A stretch of 9,156 nucleotides of DNA from GCA-020344715 sp050115935 (GCA_050115935.1 JASFPO010000080.1:1-9156); one strand, 5' to 3'. Shown: positions 1 through 6,904, counted from the first letter of the stretch. The notes: generated by a model not told the origin, from the letters alone. Program-made: numbers and translations.

Positions 1-268
1 AGCTCATGACGGTCAGACCCCCTCAAGCTTAGTGTGACTTTTGAATCTAGAGGAAGATTCACAACAACCTGCAGGTCAGAAGACAAGCTTTATCGTTAAT
101 TCATAAATCTAATATACACTCGAAAAGCTAGAAGCCACTATGAACTCACCGTACACGAATAACACAGTTTATTCTCTGCTCGCTTATTCATATATGATTG
201 GAAAGTTTAACATAGAGCTTCGACATCTGTTTCTGACTTCGAATCTAACATTTCATGAGTGAGGAGTA
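1..268. other. Intergenic region upstream of the V4R-like gene; no gene recognised
   Basis: I see no convincing coding region here. All + strand frames close within the first few dozen bases (stops near 7-9, 30-32 and 41-43), so the tail of an upstream gene could end here but cannot be identified from so few codons. The stretch is AT-rich towards its right half, consistent with a promoter region for the gene at 269. A four-codon ORF begins at the ATG at 255 and ends in a TAATG overlap with the ATG at 269; this is probably incidental. No tRNA-like or strong hairpin structure was noticed. Confidence 0.6.
187..196 (+). promoter_or_regulatory. Possible TATA box for the V4R/TackOD1 pair
   Basis: The sequence TTCATATATG resembles the archaeal TATA element and lies about 73 bases before the ATG at 269. 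That would give a 5' leader of roughly 45-50 bases containing the ribosome binding site. Other AT-rich patches, such as AATATA near 112, could serve equally well, so this is a weak call based on motif likeness only. Confidence 0.22.
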
Positions 269-772
269 ATGGAGATCGAATACAAAAAAGTCAAGGTGAG
301 AAAGAACTCAAACGTGAAGTTTGACTGGGAAAGAGGCGAGATACGGCTCTGTGGCACCAGGATTGCTTTGATAAATATGCTTCCAGCTTGTGAGAGAATA
401 GACAAAATGTTTGGTACTGGAGGCGAAGTAATCGTCAATTGCATGGCTTTTGAACCTGGTCGTCAACTCTTCGAAGCTATGGTAAAGGATAATCCTAACA
501 AAAACAAGGAAGAGCTATTAAGAGAAATGGTTGACGCTCTACCCCAAACGGGATGGGGAATAACCAACTTAAAAATTATCAACAATGCGCCGCCAAAAAT
601 AGAGGTTGCAGTAGAAAACTCGCCAGTCAAAACTTTGCAGGGTTCATCGAAACACCTAATAGGTTCCTTCTGGGCCGGCGTGTTGTCCAAATACTTCAGC
701 AAGCAATTGAAATGTGTAAACTTCTCCTACGATGAAAATGGGGATACACTCTATTGCATGATCACATCTTGA
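269..772 (+). CDS. V4R-like (4-vinyl reductase type) ligand-sensing domain protein
   Basis: The 167-residue protein looks like a single V4R domain. Seen in sequence: GWG at 95-97, a beta strand leading to ENSPV at 116-120, then GSFWAGVLSKYF at 132-143, and an ending of the DENGDxxYCMI type at 155-165. This order matches the typical V4R C-terminal half, where a GWG turn precedes a glycine-rich helix and a closing Gly-Asp-x-x-x-Cys strand. In many V4R proteins an additional cysteine precedes the closing Gly-Asp; here that position is not Cys (only C148 and C163 lie near), so metal or hydrocarbon binding may differ. V4R domains are small-molecule sensors linked to regulators and kinases. The ATG at 269 is preceded by GAGGAG a few bases upstream. 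The TackOD1-like gene follows 53 bases later on the same strand, suggesting co-transcription. The ligand is unknown, and the N-terminal third has no recognisable motif. Confidence 0.72.
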   Translation: MEIEYKKVKVRKNSNVKFDWERGEIRLCGTRIALINMLPACERIDKMFGTGGEVIVNCMAFEPGRQLFEAMVKDNPNKNKEELLREMVDALPQTGWGITNLKIINNAPPKIEVAVENSPVKTLQGSSKHLIGSFWAGVLSKYFSKQLKCVNFSYDENGDTLYCMITS

Positions 773-825
773 ACAATCAAATGTCTAAAACAAGCTCTCA
801 CAAGCATCGGCATGGTCGATAAAAC

Positions 826-1803
826 ATGTTGGAAACCTCAAAAGAAGAGCGGGCTGAAATCTATCGCGATCCCCGCTTTCAAACGTTCCTCCACAAGTTT
901 CTGAGCGGAGAGCTTAACAAGTTAAATCCGGTTTTTGACCCGAAACAAGGATACAGATATCCGCAAGTAGAAGCCATAGTAGCTGATCCAGCAACCGCAG
1001 AGGAGTTCTTGAATCGCCTATATGAAATGGCCTATCTTAAGAGGGAACTCTACGACAAAATCATTTTTTGTCCAGCCTGCAATTCAGCTAATTCTTCCAT
1101 TAGATATTGTTGCCCCTACTGCAGGGCATTTGACATTAAAAAGAGCTCATTAATTGAACATGTTTCATGCGGATACATTGATGCTGAGGAAAGTTTTCAG
1201 AAAGAAGGCAAACTCGTCTGTCCAAAATGCGGCAAGGAATTAACTAAACCAGATGTGGACTACAGAAAGGCCGGAATCTGGTGTAGCTGCAACGGATGTG
1301 GCAAAAGTTTTGACATTCCTGTTCCATCTCACTTCTGTCGTGAATGCAACGAAGACTTCACATTTGAGGATGCAAACTACCGAGATGTATACTCATACGC
1401 TCTCAATGAGGCTACGATGAAGGAAGCTGGAACTCATTATTTGCTGGTCGCTCCGATAAGAGATTTTCTCCAAGATCATGGTTTCCACGTGGAGAGCCCT
1501 GGATTCCTGAAAGGCAAGTCTGGAGCAAGCCATATTTTCGATATCATAGCTTCCAGCGACGAAAGCTCCAATAAACTAGTTGTAATGGATATCGCGTCTT
1601 CTTCCTCAGAGGATGTCGTTTCAGAACAAGCAATTATTTCTATGTTTGCCAAGGTTTTTGATGTATCTCCAAATATGGCATGCTTAATTGCTATTCCAAA
1701 GATAAGTGAGAACGGCAAGAAACTTTCAGAGCTTTATAAAATCAAGTTGATCGAAGCAGAAAACCAAAATGTTGCCATCAAAGCTTTGGAATCTCTGTTT
1801 TGA
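826..1803 (+). CDS. TackOD1-like multi-zinc-ribbon signalling protein with a C-terminal nuclease-fold-like region
   Basis: This 325-residue protein has three parts. Residues 1-78 are helical and charged. Residues 80-175 hold a chain of metal knuckles: C82xxC85, C95C96xxC99, EHxxCG at 111-116, CPKC at 132-135, C153/C155/C158 and CREC at 171-174. The C-P-x-C knuckles, EHxxCG and a DYR turn (145-147) match my memory of TackOD1 (thaumarchaeal output domain 1), an archaeal signal-output domain. Residues 200-325 resemble a restriction-endonuclease-like alpha/beta fold, with D239 and D255 in a strand-like VVMDIA segment, but no catalytic Lys follows, so nuclease activity is doubtful. The ATG at 826 is the first possible start because an in-frame TAA lies at 820-822; the ribosome binding site is weak, so coupling to the V4R gene upstream is plausible. 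Its TGA touches the TAA of the convergent pilus operon. It probably acts in the cytoplasm, by binding protein or nucleic acid (inferred). Confidence 0.72.
   Translation: MLETSKEERAEIYRDPRFQTFLHKFLSGELNKLNPVFDPKQGYRYPQVEAIVADPATAEEFLNRLYEMAYLKRELYDKIIFCPACNSANSSIRYCCPYCRAFDIKKSSLIEHVSCGYIDAEESFQKEGKLVCPKCGKELTKPDVDYRKAGIWCSCNGCGKSFDIPVPSHFCRECNEDFTFEDANYRDVYSYALNEATMKEAGTHYLLVAPIRDFLQDHGFHVESPGFLKGKSGASHIFDIIASSDESSNKLVVMDIASSSSEDVVSEQAIISMFAKVFDVSPNMACLIAIPKISENGKKLSELYKIKLIEAENQNVAIKALESLF
1760..1769 (-). terminator. Possible U-rich terminator for the minus-strand pilus operon
   Basis: Read on the minus strand this is TTTTGGTTTT, about 35 bases past the stop of the large prepilin gene. Archaeal terminators are often plain U-tracts, so transcription may end here, inside the 3' end of the convergent TackOD1-like gene. 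No hairpin was found, and the call rests on composition alone. Confidence 0.25.
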
Positions 1804-3183
1804 TTAAACTTCTGCTGAGTAAATCGCTTTGTTTCCTCTTTTAGTTACAACTTTGACTGTGTAGGAACCGCTAGCCAAGCTGAGGTCTGTTCGAGTGTAT
1901 GAATACATGTCTGCGGAATTCACGATTATTTCTGTGTCATAGCGTTGATGTAACGTAGAGTTGATAATCCAAAGAGAGACTATGTACGATGTCACCGACC
2001 CCTCATTCTTAAAGGTGAAACGTGTTCCGTCGGCTTTCACTCTGACGCTTAAAAAGTCAACGTCAACAGTCGTTTGGTTGGCATCTGCCTGATCGTCCTG
2101 GAATTTAACATAGATTACGCCGCTATCGTTTACGTAACTGCGCCATTTGTCTGTTAGATTAACAGCGTATGTGTCCCAGCCTGTGGTTGGCGTGTGCCCA
2201 GAAGTGTTGTTGAAGCCTGAGTCGCTGTAAGCAGTGGAGGTCCAATTATAAGCTTTTAAGTACCATTTTTCGCCTGTGTCGTTAGCTCGGTATTGCAACT
2301 GAATCTCGATAGTCTCGACATAATCCAGAGGGTATGTGGATAGGTCCAAAGTGAAATTCCCGTTAATGTCGAATCCATAGCTCGGACTGACATCATAGTT
2401 TATAACAACCCAAACAGAGGTCATCCTAACATTAGCACTATCAAATTTCTGACTCGAAGCACCAGCCTCCAAGGAAGTCAGTTCAGGCCACGTCCATGCT
2501 GACCCAGTGGAAGGGTTCGCGTCGTATTGTGTGAAGTTGTCTTGATAAGAAGTTGAAAGACTGATGTCACTGCTTTCATAGTCGGTACCATAAGTTCGTA
2601 TGAGAGTTCTAACAATGCTACTTCCCGAAGCAGTAAGCCTTGCCCGAACATAAATGCGAACCCAATTAATAGTCCCCGAGCCAGCAGGATCTTGTAGATT
2701 GTATGAGTCTTTCTTCCAAGCTGCAGCGTTGTTCTCAACATAAGTGTTGTCATCGTCTGAAGGGTCTTCGTCGCATAAGTCCCAGTGGGCATTGCCAGAG
2801 GGGTACTCACCCGGCCATTGTCCGTACTGTCCGGCGGCATTTGGATGAAGCGTTTCAAGTTGAGAACTCGGTAAGCCCTCTTGAAAGGTTTCGTAAACGC
2901 TGTTTGCTGTTTGCGTGTCCTGATAAGTGCCGCTGACAAGACTGCCTGTGTTAACAGTGTATTCGCTTTGAGTTGCGAACCATGAAGAATTTGTGATTCT
3001 AGCCACTCCAGTAATGTCGATGTCTTCATTTTTCTTCTCCCAGTCAACATGATTCATTTCGTAGCTCCACAGAACAACATTGGACACTATTACGACTATA
3101 ATTACCAAGCTTAGCACCACTGCAATAACGGTGCTAGAGCCGCGTTTGTCACGCCTAAGTCGGCGACCTATAGTAGTCCACAA
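1804..3183 (-). CDS. Large multi-domain type IV prepilin-like surface protein
   Basis: Last gene of the pilus operon. I favour the TTG start at 3183: GAGG lies 8 bases upstream and gives a compact leader (MWTTIGRRLRRDKRG, 459 residues). An ATG at 3210 would give 468 residues but has no ribosome binding site. Positions below use the 468-residue form. A basic class III leader ends at R23-G24, followed by a hydrophobic stretch at 27-49 (STVIAVVLSLVIIVV core), as in archaeal prepilins. The +1 residue is Ser, atypical for the usual peptidase motif. Then come a beta-rich module (about 66-275) with an acidic DEDPSDDDNT loop at 147-156 that could bind calcium, a second beta-rich module (about 278-393), and a pilin-like C-terminal beta domain (394-468). 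About eleven N-x-S/T sequons point to a heavily glycosylated exterior. It shares its C-terminal domain style with the small prepilin just upstream. Probable role: adhesive, tip or decorating subunit (inferred). Confidence 0.8.
   Translation of the reverse strand: MWTTIGRRLRRDKRGSSTVIAVVLSLVIIVVIVSNVVLWSYEMNHVDWEKKNEDIDITGVARITNSSWFATQSEYTVNTGSLVSGTYQDTQTANSVYETFQEGLPSSQLETLHPNAAGQYGQWPGEYPSGNAHWDLCDEDPSDDDNTYVENNAAAWKKDSYNLQDPAGSGTINWVRIYVRARLTASGSSIVRTLIRTYGTDYESSDISLSTSYQDNFTQYDANPSTGSAWTWPELTSLEAGASSQKFDSANVRMTSVWVVINYDVSPSYGFDINGNFTLDLSTYPLDYVETIEIQLQYRANDTGEKWYLKAYNWTSTAYSDSGFNNTSGHTPTTGWDTYAVNLTDKWRSYVNDSGVIYVKFQDDQADANQTTVDVDFLSVRVKADGTRFTFKNEGSVTSYIVSLWIINSTLHQRYDTEIIVNSADMYSYTRTDLSLASGSYTVKVVTKRGNKAIYSAEV
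1827..1843 (+). terminator. Possible T-rich terminator for the V4R/TackOD1 pair
   Basis: A pyrimidine-rich tract with several runs of T starts 23 bases after the TGA at 1801-1803. It fits the archaeal U-tract type of terminator, but it lies inside the 3' end of the convergent prepilin gene, so its composition may simply reflect coding. Without such a site, + strand transcripts would run antisense into the pilus operon. Confidence 0.25.
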
Positions 3184-3556
3184 CTTGGGTTCCTCTACTT
3201 GACACCACATTTATGTGAAAAACTGTGTTTGCACTCCATGCGTAGGTGAAGTTCAGCCAGCCGTGTCCCTCTATTTCCATTGTGAGAGCCGTAAACGACT
3301 GCGAAGTGTGATTCACATAGACAGCCGCAATGCTGATAGAAACCTTGCCCGTATTACGAAGGTAAATCGAGATTTCGCCGGACGTAAACCAGACATCTTC
3401 AACGATGAAACGTTCGCCCATAATGTCATGAAGATTTTCGGTAATGACATACGACGCAGTTATTGCAATAGACATGCCTGCCACAGCAATCAGCGTTAAC
3501 AAGACGTTGCTCAAAACAGGGCTTATCGCCTTCGCATTTTTCAAAAGTCTCTTCAT
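3155..3556 (-). CDS. Small archaeal type IV prepilin, probable main pilin
   Basis: The protein has 133 residues from the ATG at 3556; an in-frame GTG at 3565 would add three residues, but that GTG lies within the GAGGTGA ribosome binding site. Seen in sequence: a short basic leader MKRLLKNAKA, then ISPVLSNVLLTLIAVAGMSIA, which is the classic archaeal pilin N-terminus. The expected prepilin peptidase cut lies between the Ala and the Ile (K-A|I-S). The hydrophobic helix, about 25 residues, would form the filament core. The remaining 90 residues are a beta-rich domain with sequons NHT and NFT, ending in the VVSSRGTQVVDYYRS strand. Size and layout fit the major-pilin class of archaea. It follows the TadC-like gene closely (its ribosome binding site overlaps that gene's TAG) and overlaps the large prepilin gene downstream. 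Major-subunit status is inferred from size and from being the simplest pilin in the operon. Confidence 0.85.
   Translation of the reverse strand: MKRLLKNAKAISPVLSNVLLTLIAVAGMSIAITASYVITENLHDIMGERFIVEDVWFTSGEISIYLRNTGKVSISIAAVYVNHTSQSFTALTMEIEGHGWLNFTYAWSANTVFHINVVSSRGTQVVDYYRSPT
3192..3195 (-). promoter_or_regulatory. Ribosome binding site supporting the TTG start of the large prepilin
   Basis: GAGG on the minus strand lies 8 bases before the TTG at 3183 and inside the last codons of the small prepilin gene. The in-frame ATG at 3210 has only an AT-rich stretch before it. This decides for a TTG start and a 29-base gene overlap, implying translational coupling. Confidence 0.6.
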
Positions 3557-3561
3557 AGCTT

Positions 3562-3568
3562 TCACCTC
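3562..3568 (-). promoter_or_regulatory. Ribosome binding site of the small prepilin
   Basis: GAGGTGA on the minus strand is a near-perfect match to the archaeal anti-Shine-Dalgarno. It overlaps the TAG of the TadC-like gene, and its GAGG core lies 8 bases before the ATG at 3556. Its strength fits a highly expressed subunit, and it argues against the GTG at 3565 as the start. Confidence 0.65.
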
Positions 3569-4383
3569 TATACAAAGAATTTTAGAGAGAGATAACCTGC
3601 TAATAGAAGAATTACACTATGTTTTAACCCACCACTCATGGTTCCTTCTCCCATTTTTCCAGCAACAAGTCCTCCAAACAGAGCTTGCATAAAACTCATG
3701 TGAAAGAATAGTCTTCTCGTTTCTTCGGGTGACAAAAGAGCAAATTGAAGCACTGAAAGCTCGCCCATTTGAATGAAGAAAGTTTTAAAGAGCATGATGA
3801 TGGTGAAGAGGAAAACGAAGAAGGCCACGTAGACAATGGCAATATAGGGCCTTGTTTGAGCACGGCGTTCTTTCTCCGCCATTAAAGTTGACTCAACAAA
3901 ACGTCCCAGAGGTTCGAAAATTCTTTCAACTTCGCCTCCAGAGTGACTAGCCTCGATGATCAAAGGAACCGCTTGTCGCGTCAATTTCGTATCTACGCGT
4001 TTGCTGAATGATTGCAGAGCCTCTTCAAAGGACATGCCCCAAGACATCTGAGAAGACATCTTTTTCAACTCCTCAGTTAGAGCTCCATAACGTCTCTTTG
4101 AAGTCTCTTCGATAGCTTGTGTGAGCGCCATTCCTGATTCTTGGGCTTGAACTATGCTTTGGAAAAGGTCGGGCAGATGTTCGTCTACTGATCTTTTCCA
4201 ACGGTAATCCACGTAGTCCAATACTGCTGAGGGAAAAACTGCAATAACCACGGCAAGCAATACATACTCATCAAATAGAGCACTGCCCGAAAGTGTTAGA
4301 GAAGCGTTTACGATCACAATTACGGCTAGAGAAACGGACACGATCCACGCAACTTTCTTCTCCCAAATCCTAACTTTTGGCAT
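3568..4383 (-). CDS. TadC-like type II secretion F (T2SF) membrane platform protein of the pilus
   Basis: The protein has 271 residues from the ATG at 4383, which sits just behind GGCGGTGA. A GTG at 4389 would add two residues and form a GTGA overlap with the gene upstream. Positions below use the 273-residue form. Hydrophobic segments lie at about 13-32, 40-60, 180-203, 226-246 and 255-272. The cytoplasmic T2SF domain lies between, at about 68-178, with the helix pattern ending in EASHSGGEVERIF (146-158), a signature of GspF/TadC/FlaJ family proteins. Such proteins form the inner-membrane platform on which the ATPase acts to insert pilin subunits. It follows the TadB-like gene, and the two probably form a hetero-oligomeric platform, as in Tad and Epd-type systems. 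Family assignment is firm; the TadC label rests on gene order and on its carrying the shorter form of the domain. Confidence 0.85.
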   Translation of the reverse strand: MPKVRIWEKKVAWIVSVSLAVIVIVNASLTLSGSALFDEYVLLAVVIAVFPSAVLDYVDYRWKRSVDEHLPDLFQSIVQAQESGMALTQAIEETSKRRYGALTEELKKMSSQMSWGMSFEEALQSFSKRVDTKLTRQAVPLIIEASHSGGEVERIFEPLGRFVESTLMAEKERRAQTRPYIAIVYVAFFVFLFTIIMLFKTFFIQMGELSVLQFALLSPEETRRLFFHMSFMQALFGGLVAGKMGEGTMSGGLKHSVILLLAGYLSLKFFV

Positions 4384-4385
4384 TT

Positions 4386-4393
4386 TCACCGCC
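4386..4393 (-). promoter_or_regulatory. Ribosome binding site of the TadC-like gene
   Basis: GGCGGTGA on the minus strand matches the archaeal consensus GGAGGTGA at 7 of 8 bases. It covers the stop of the TadB-like gene and the alternative GTG start, with GGCGG lying 5 bases before the ATG at 4383. This favours the ATG start. Confidence 0.5.
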
Positions 4394-5387
4394 TTGGCGA
4401 AACCATATCAAGCAATATCAGAAAGACAATGGACCCTAACGGTATGCCGAGATAGGTTAGAAGATAAAGTAGCAACCGCGGATTCAGCAACCCTTGACCG
4501 CCACTGCCAAGCATTGCCATTACTCCAAGCATAACCACAAGAATCAGAGGACCTGCAACCAACAACACAACATAAAACTCGGCCAGAACACCAAGTGTAT
4601 CAGCGAAACGACGCAAAGCAATTTTCTTAAGCCTCATGAATTGGTCAGCCCGTCTGGCAAGATATTTTTCCATGTTCCCGCCAGAATGCACGGTGGCAAT
4701 TATCCCTTCAAGTAGCTCTTTAAACTTGGTTGAAGGGGTGCGTCTAGAGGCTGCATCTAACGCGGAGAGAACGTCCATTCCGAAGAGCTTCATGTCACGA
4801 ACTATTGTTCGAGCTTCACTTGAAACCGCTAAGGAGTCGTCAACTTGAGCCAAAGAACGAAACATATTTGCCACTGTCACTCCAGCACCTGCAAGTATAG
4901 CCATGTAACCACTGATGAAAGGAAGCCCGTCTTCTAAGGCTCTCTTTAAGCTGTCTGCCCGCAAAATAGGGTACATGTAAAAGCCGATTAGTGTCAAAAC
5001 CATGGTGAACAATCCTCCGCCAACCCCGAAAAGAACAGAAGACACCGCAGAAAGCTTGAAAACAAAAAACAGAACTAATGGAATCAAAAGCAGTGCGAAT
5101 GCTGAGAGAATTGCTGTGGACAAAATGGCTAAGCTTACGTAAGCTTTGAAGTTCACTTTCATTCCAGACCTTTGTAGATTCATATCCGCGTCTTTAAACA
5201 AAGGCAGAAACATGGCAGTTCTTTCTCCAAGAAATCGATACGCGAACAGCCAGAGACTAATGTGCCCTTTTTGAGCATCCTCCGTTGGATCTGCTGGGCG
5301 GTTGGAAACTGGTGAAACGATTTGTCTCATCTTCTCGATGCTTCTATGAACCTTTTCGGAAATCTCCTTGAAGATTTTCTTTGTCAT
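4386..5387 (-). CDS. TadB-like type II secretion F (T2SF) membrane platform protein of the pilus
   Basis: The protein has 333 residues. The N-terminal 45 residues are basic and hydrophilic, with a Pro-rich stretch, and are probably cytoplasmic. Hydrophobic segments lie at about 82-110, 113-141, 267-294 and 305-327. The T2SF domain occupies roughly 148-265, with LEDGLPFISGYMAILAGAG (151-169) at its start and ATVHSGGNMEKYL (231-243) as the family's small-residue turn. This is the second platform protein of the system, so the two T2SF modules are split over two genes instead of fused. The ATG start forms an ATGA overlap with the ATPase gene, and GAGG lies 11 bases upstream inside that gene, so translation is probably coupled. 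The family call is firm; the exact correspondence to TadB or EpdJ/K is by order and topology only. Confidence 0.85.
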   Translation of the reverse strand: MTKKIFKEISEKVHRSIEKMRQIVSPVSNRPADPTEDAQKGHISLWLFAYRFLGERTAMFLPLFKDADMNLQRSGMKVNFKAYVSLAILSTAILSAFALLLIPLVLFFVFKLSAVSSVLFGVGGGLFTMVLTLIGFYMYPILRADSLKRALEDGLPFISGYMAILAGAGVTVANMFRSLAQVDDSLAVSSEARTIVRDMKLFGMDVLSALDAASRRTPSTKFKELLEGIIATVHSGGNMEKYLARRADQFMRLKKIALRRFADTLGVLAEFYVVLLVAGPLILVVMLGVMAMLGSGGQGLLNPRLLLYLLTYLGIPLGSIVFLILLDMVSPRR

Positions 5388-6904
5388 CTTGCTTGCAACC
5401 TCGCCTTGCGAAACATTCGAACAGGGTCTGCATAATACTCTCGAATAACGTTGGCTACCTCAGTATACCTGCGAATGTTGTTTCTCACCATCCATTCTAA
5501 AACCATCTTTCTTTGATGAAGTTCTTTATGAATGTCTTTTTCATTAAGCCCCTTCCTTTTCATGATTTTTTCCAAAAGGAAGCTGCGCCCAGAATAGGAG
5601 AAAGAGTCTGTTTTTGCATTCCATCTAAAAACTTGGTGAACTCTAATATTCTTCGTTTTTGGGTTTAAGTCTGCAACTTCAGTTACTGTCCTAATTCTTC
5701 TGGCTGGCTTTCCTTTCACTTCAACTCTTGCCTGTACCACTATGTCATTAATCATAGTCAGCATATGTCTTGGAATGTTCATAGGTTCAGCTTCTAAACG
5801 CTGTGTCACAGCTTCTGATGATTCCGCATGTATTGTGCCTAGACCCAAATGTCCCGTTGCCATTGCTTGAAACAGTGTGTAAGCTTCTTTTCCACGAACT
5901 TCGCCAACAATAATGAAATCAGGTCTCTGTCTCACTGCAGCCTTCAGCAAGTCAAAAAGCGTGATAGAGCCTGATCCTTCCTCGCTTGCGCCCACACGCA
6001 CAACTGATGGAATCCAGTTTTCATGTGGCAAGTTCAATTCGGCTGTATCTTCAACGCTGACAATTTTGAGTTCAGGCTTGATAAACATGGAGAGGCAGTT
6101 AAGCGTGGTGGTCTTTCCAGCTGCGACACCGCCGGCTACGAGGACGGATGCTCTGTTTTCTATTATGTACCAGAAATATGCAGCCATCTCTGAAGATACT
6201 GTGTTGAAGCTTATCAAATCTGAAATAGTGAGTGGATCTACCCGAAACCGGCGAATGGTGAATGTTGAGCCCCTTCGTGTGATTTCACTTCCATAGGTTA
6301 ATTGAATACGACTTCCATCTGGAAGTGTTGCGTCAAGCATGGGTGTGGCAAGAGAAATCTGTCTTCCAGCAAGGTAGGCAAGTCTAATTATGAAGGAGTT
6401 CAACTCGGCAGCAGTTTTGAAAACTATGTTTGTTGGCAAGGATTCGTATTCGCGATGCCAAACGTAGATTGGGATGCCAACACCATCTGCCGAAACATCT
6501 TCGATTAAATGATCTTTCATTAGTGGATCAATCTTACCATAACCTGTGAAGTCTCGTGTGATGTAATACATGAGCTTGCTGACAGCTTCTTCCGCAACTT
6601 CTACGCGGTAATTTTTGATGACTTCAGCAACTTTGTTTTTCAGATAATTTTCCGCTTTTTCCTGTGTTTCTAAATCCTTTAAACTTACATCCACCTCTTC
6701 CAGTAGAGTGGATTTGATTTCTCTAAGAGTCTCTTCATCTTCCGGCAGGAGTGTTGGTTCGATCACTTCATACTGCATTTTCTGTGTAATTGGGTCTCTC
6801 ACAACAGCAGCAAACACATACGGCTCTTGAATTGGATAAACTTCGCGGAAGACTGAAGTTTTCTTTTTTGTAACTGCTGTGAGAGATTTTTTCGTCTGTT
6901 TCAC
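5384..6904 (-). CDS. TadA/VirB11-type secretion ATPase powering the pilus
   Basis: The 506-residue ATPase is the motor of the operon. Visible motifs are Walker A GGVAAGKT (258-265), Asp box VEDTAEL (284-290), Walker B FIIVGEVRG with E335 (330-338) and His box GLGTIHAES with H359 (354-362), all in the usual order. Before them lies an N-terminal domain (about 55-220) with the GYGKIDPLMKD segment (121-131) seen in archaeal secretion ATPases. After residue 440 comes a basic helical tail. All catalytic residues are present, so it should be active, as a cytoplasmic hexamer docked on the T2SF proteins. GTG at 6904 is the only reasonable start, because an in-frame TAA lies 12 bases upstream; GGGGAG sits only one base before it, an unusually short spacing. 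It is first in the operon and is divergently oriented to the NitrOD5-like gene. It resembles Tad/Epd ATPases more than bacterial PilB in length and context. Confidence 0.92.
   Translation of the reverse strand: MKQTKKSLTAVTKKKTSVFREVYPIQEPYVFAAVVRDPITQKMQYEVIEPTLLPEDEETLREIKSTLLEEVDVSLKDLETQEKAENYLKNKVAEVIKNYRVEVAEEAVSKLMYYITRDFTGYGKIDPLMKDHLIEDVSADGVGIPIYVWHREYESLPTNIVFKTAAELNSFIIRLAYLAGRQISLATPMLDATLPDGSRIQLTYGSEITRRGSTFTIRRFRVDPLTISDLISFNTVSSEMAAYFWYIIENRASVLVAGGVAAGKTTTLNCLSMFIKPELKIVSVEDTAELNLPHENWIPSVVRVGASEEGSGSITLFDLLKAAVRQRPDFIIVGEVRGKEAYTLFQAMATGHLGLGTIHAESSEAVTQRLEAEPMNIPRHMLTMINDIVVQARVEVKGKPARRIRTVTEVADLNPKTKNIRVHQVFRWNAKTDSFSYSGRSFLLEKIMKRKGLNEKDIHKELHQRKMVLEWMVRNNIRRYTEVANVIREYYADPVRMFRKARLQAR

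Noticed and set aside
25..89. Cluster of common cloning sites (AAGCTT twice, TCTAGA, CCTGCAGG) suggesting a vector polylinker.
   Set aside because: Spacing and intervening bases do not match a known polylinker order, and the surrounding sequence reads as ordinary AT-rich intergenic DNA; taken as coincidence.
255..271. Four-codon ORF ending in a TAATG overlap with the V4R start.
   Set aside because: Too short to judge; its codons are mostly the ribosome binding site itself (GAGGAG).
2478..3050. A 190-codon minus-strand open frame inside the large prepilin gene.
   Set aside because: It overlaps a gene with clear leader, membrane helix and beta domains, has an unnatural residue mix, and is in a shifted frame; a shadow frame.
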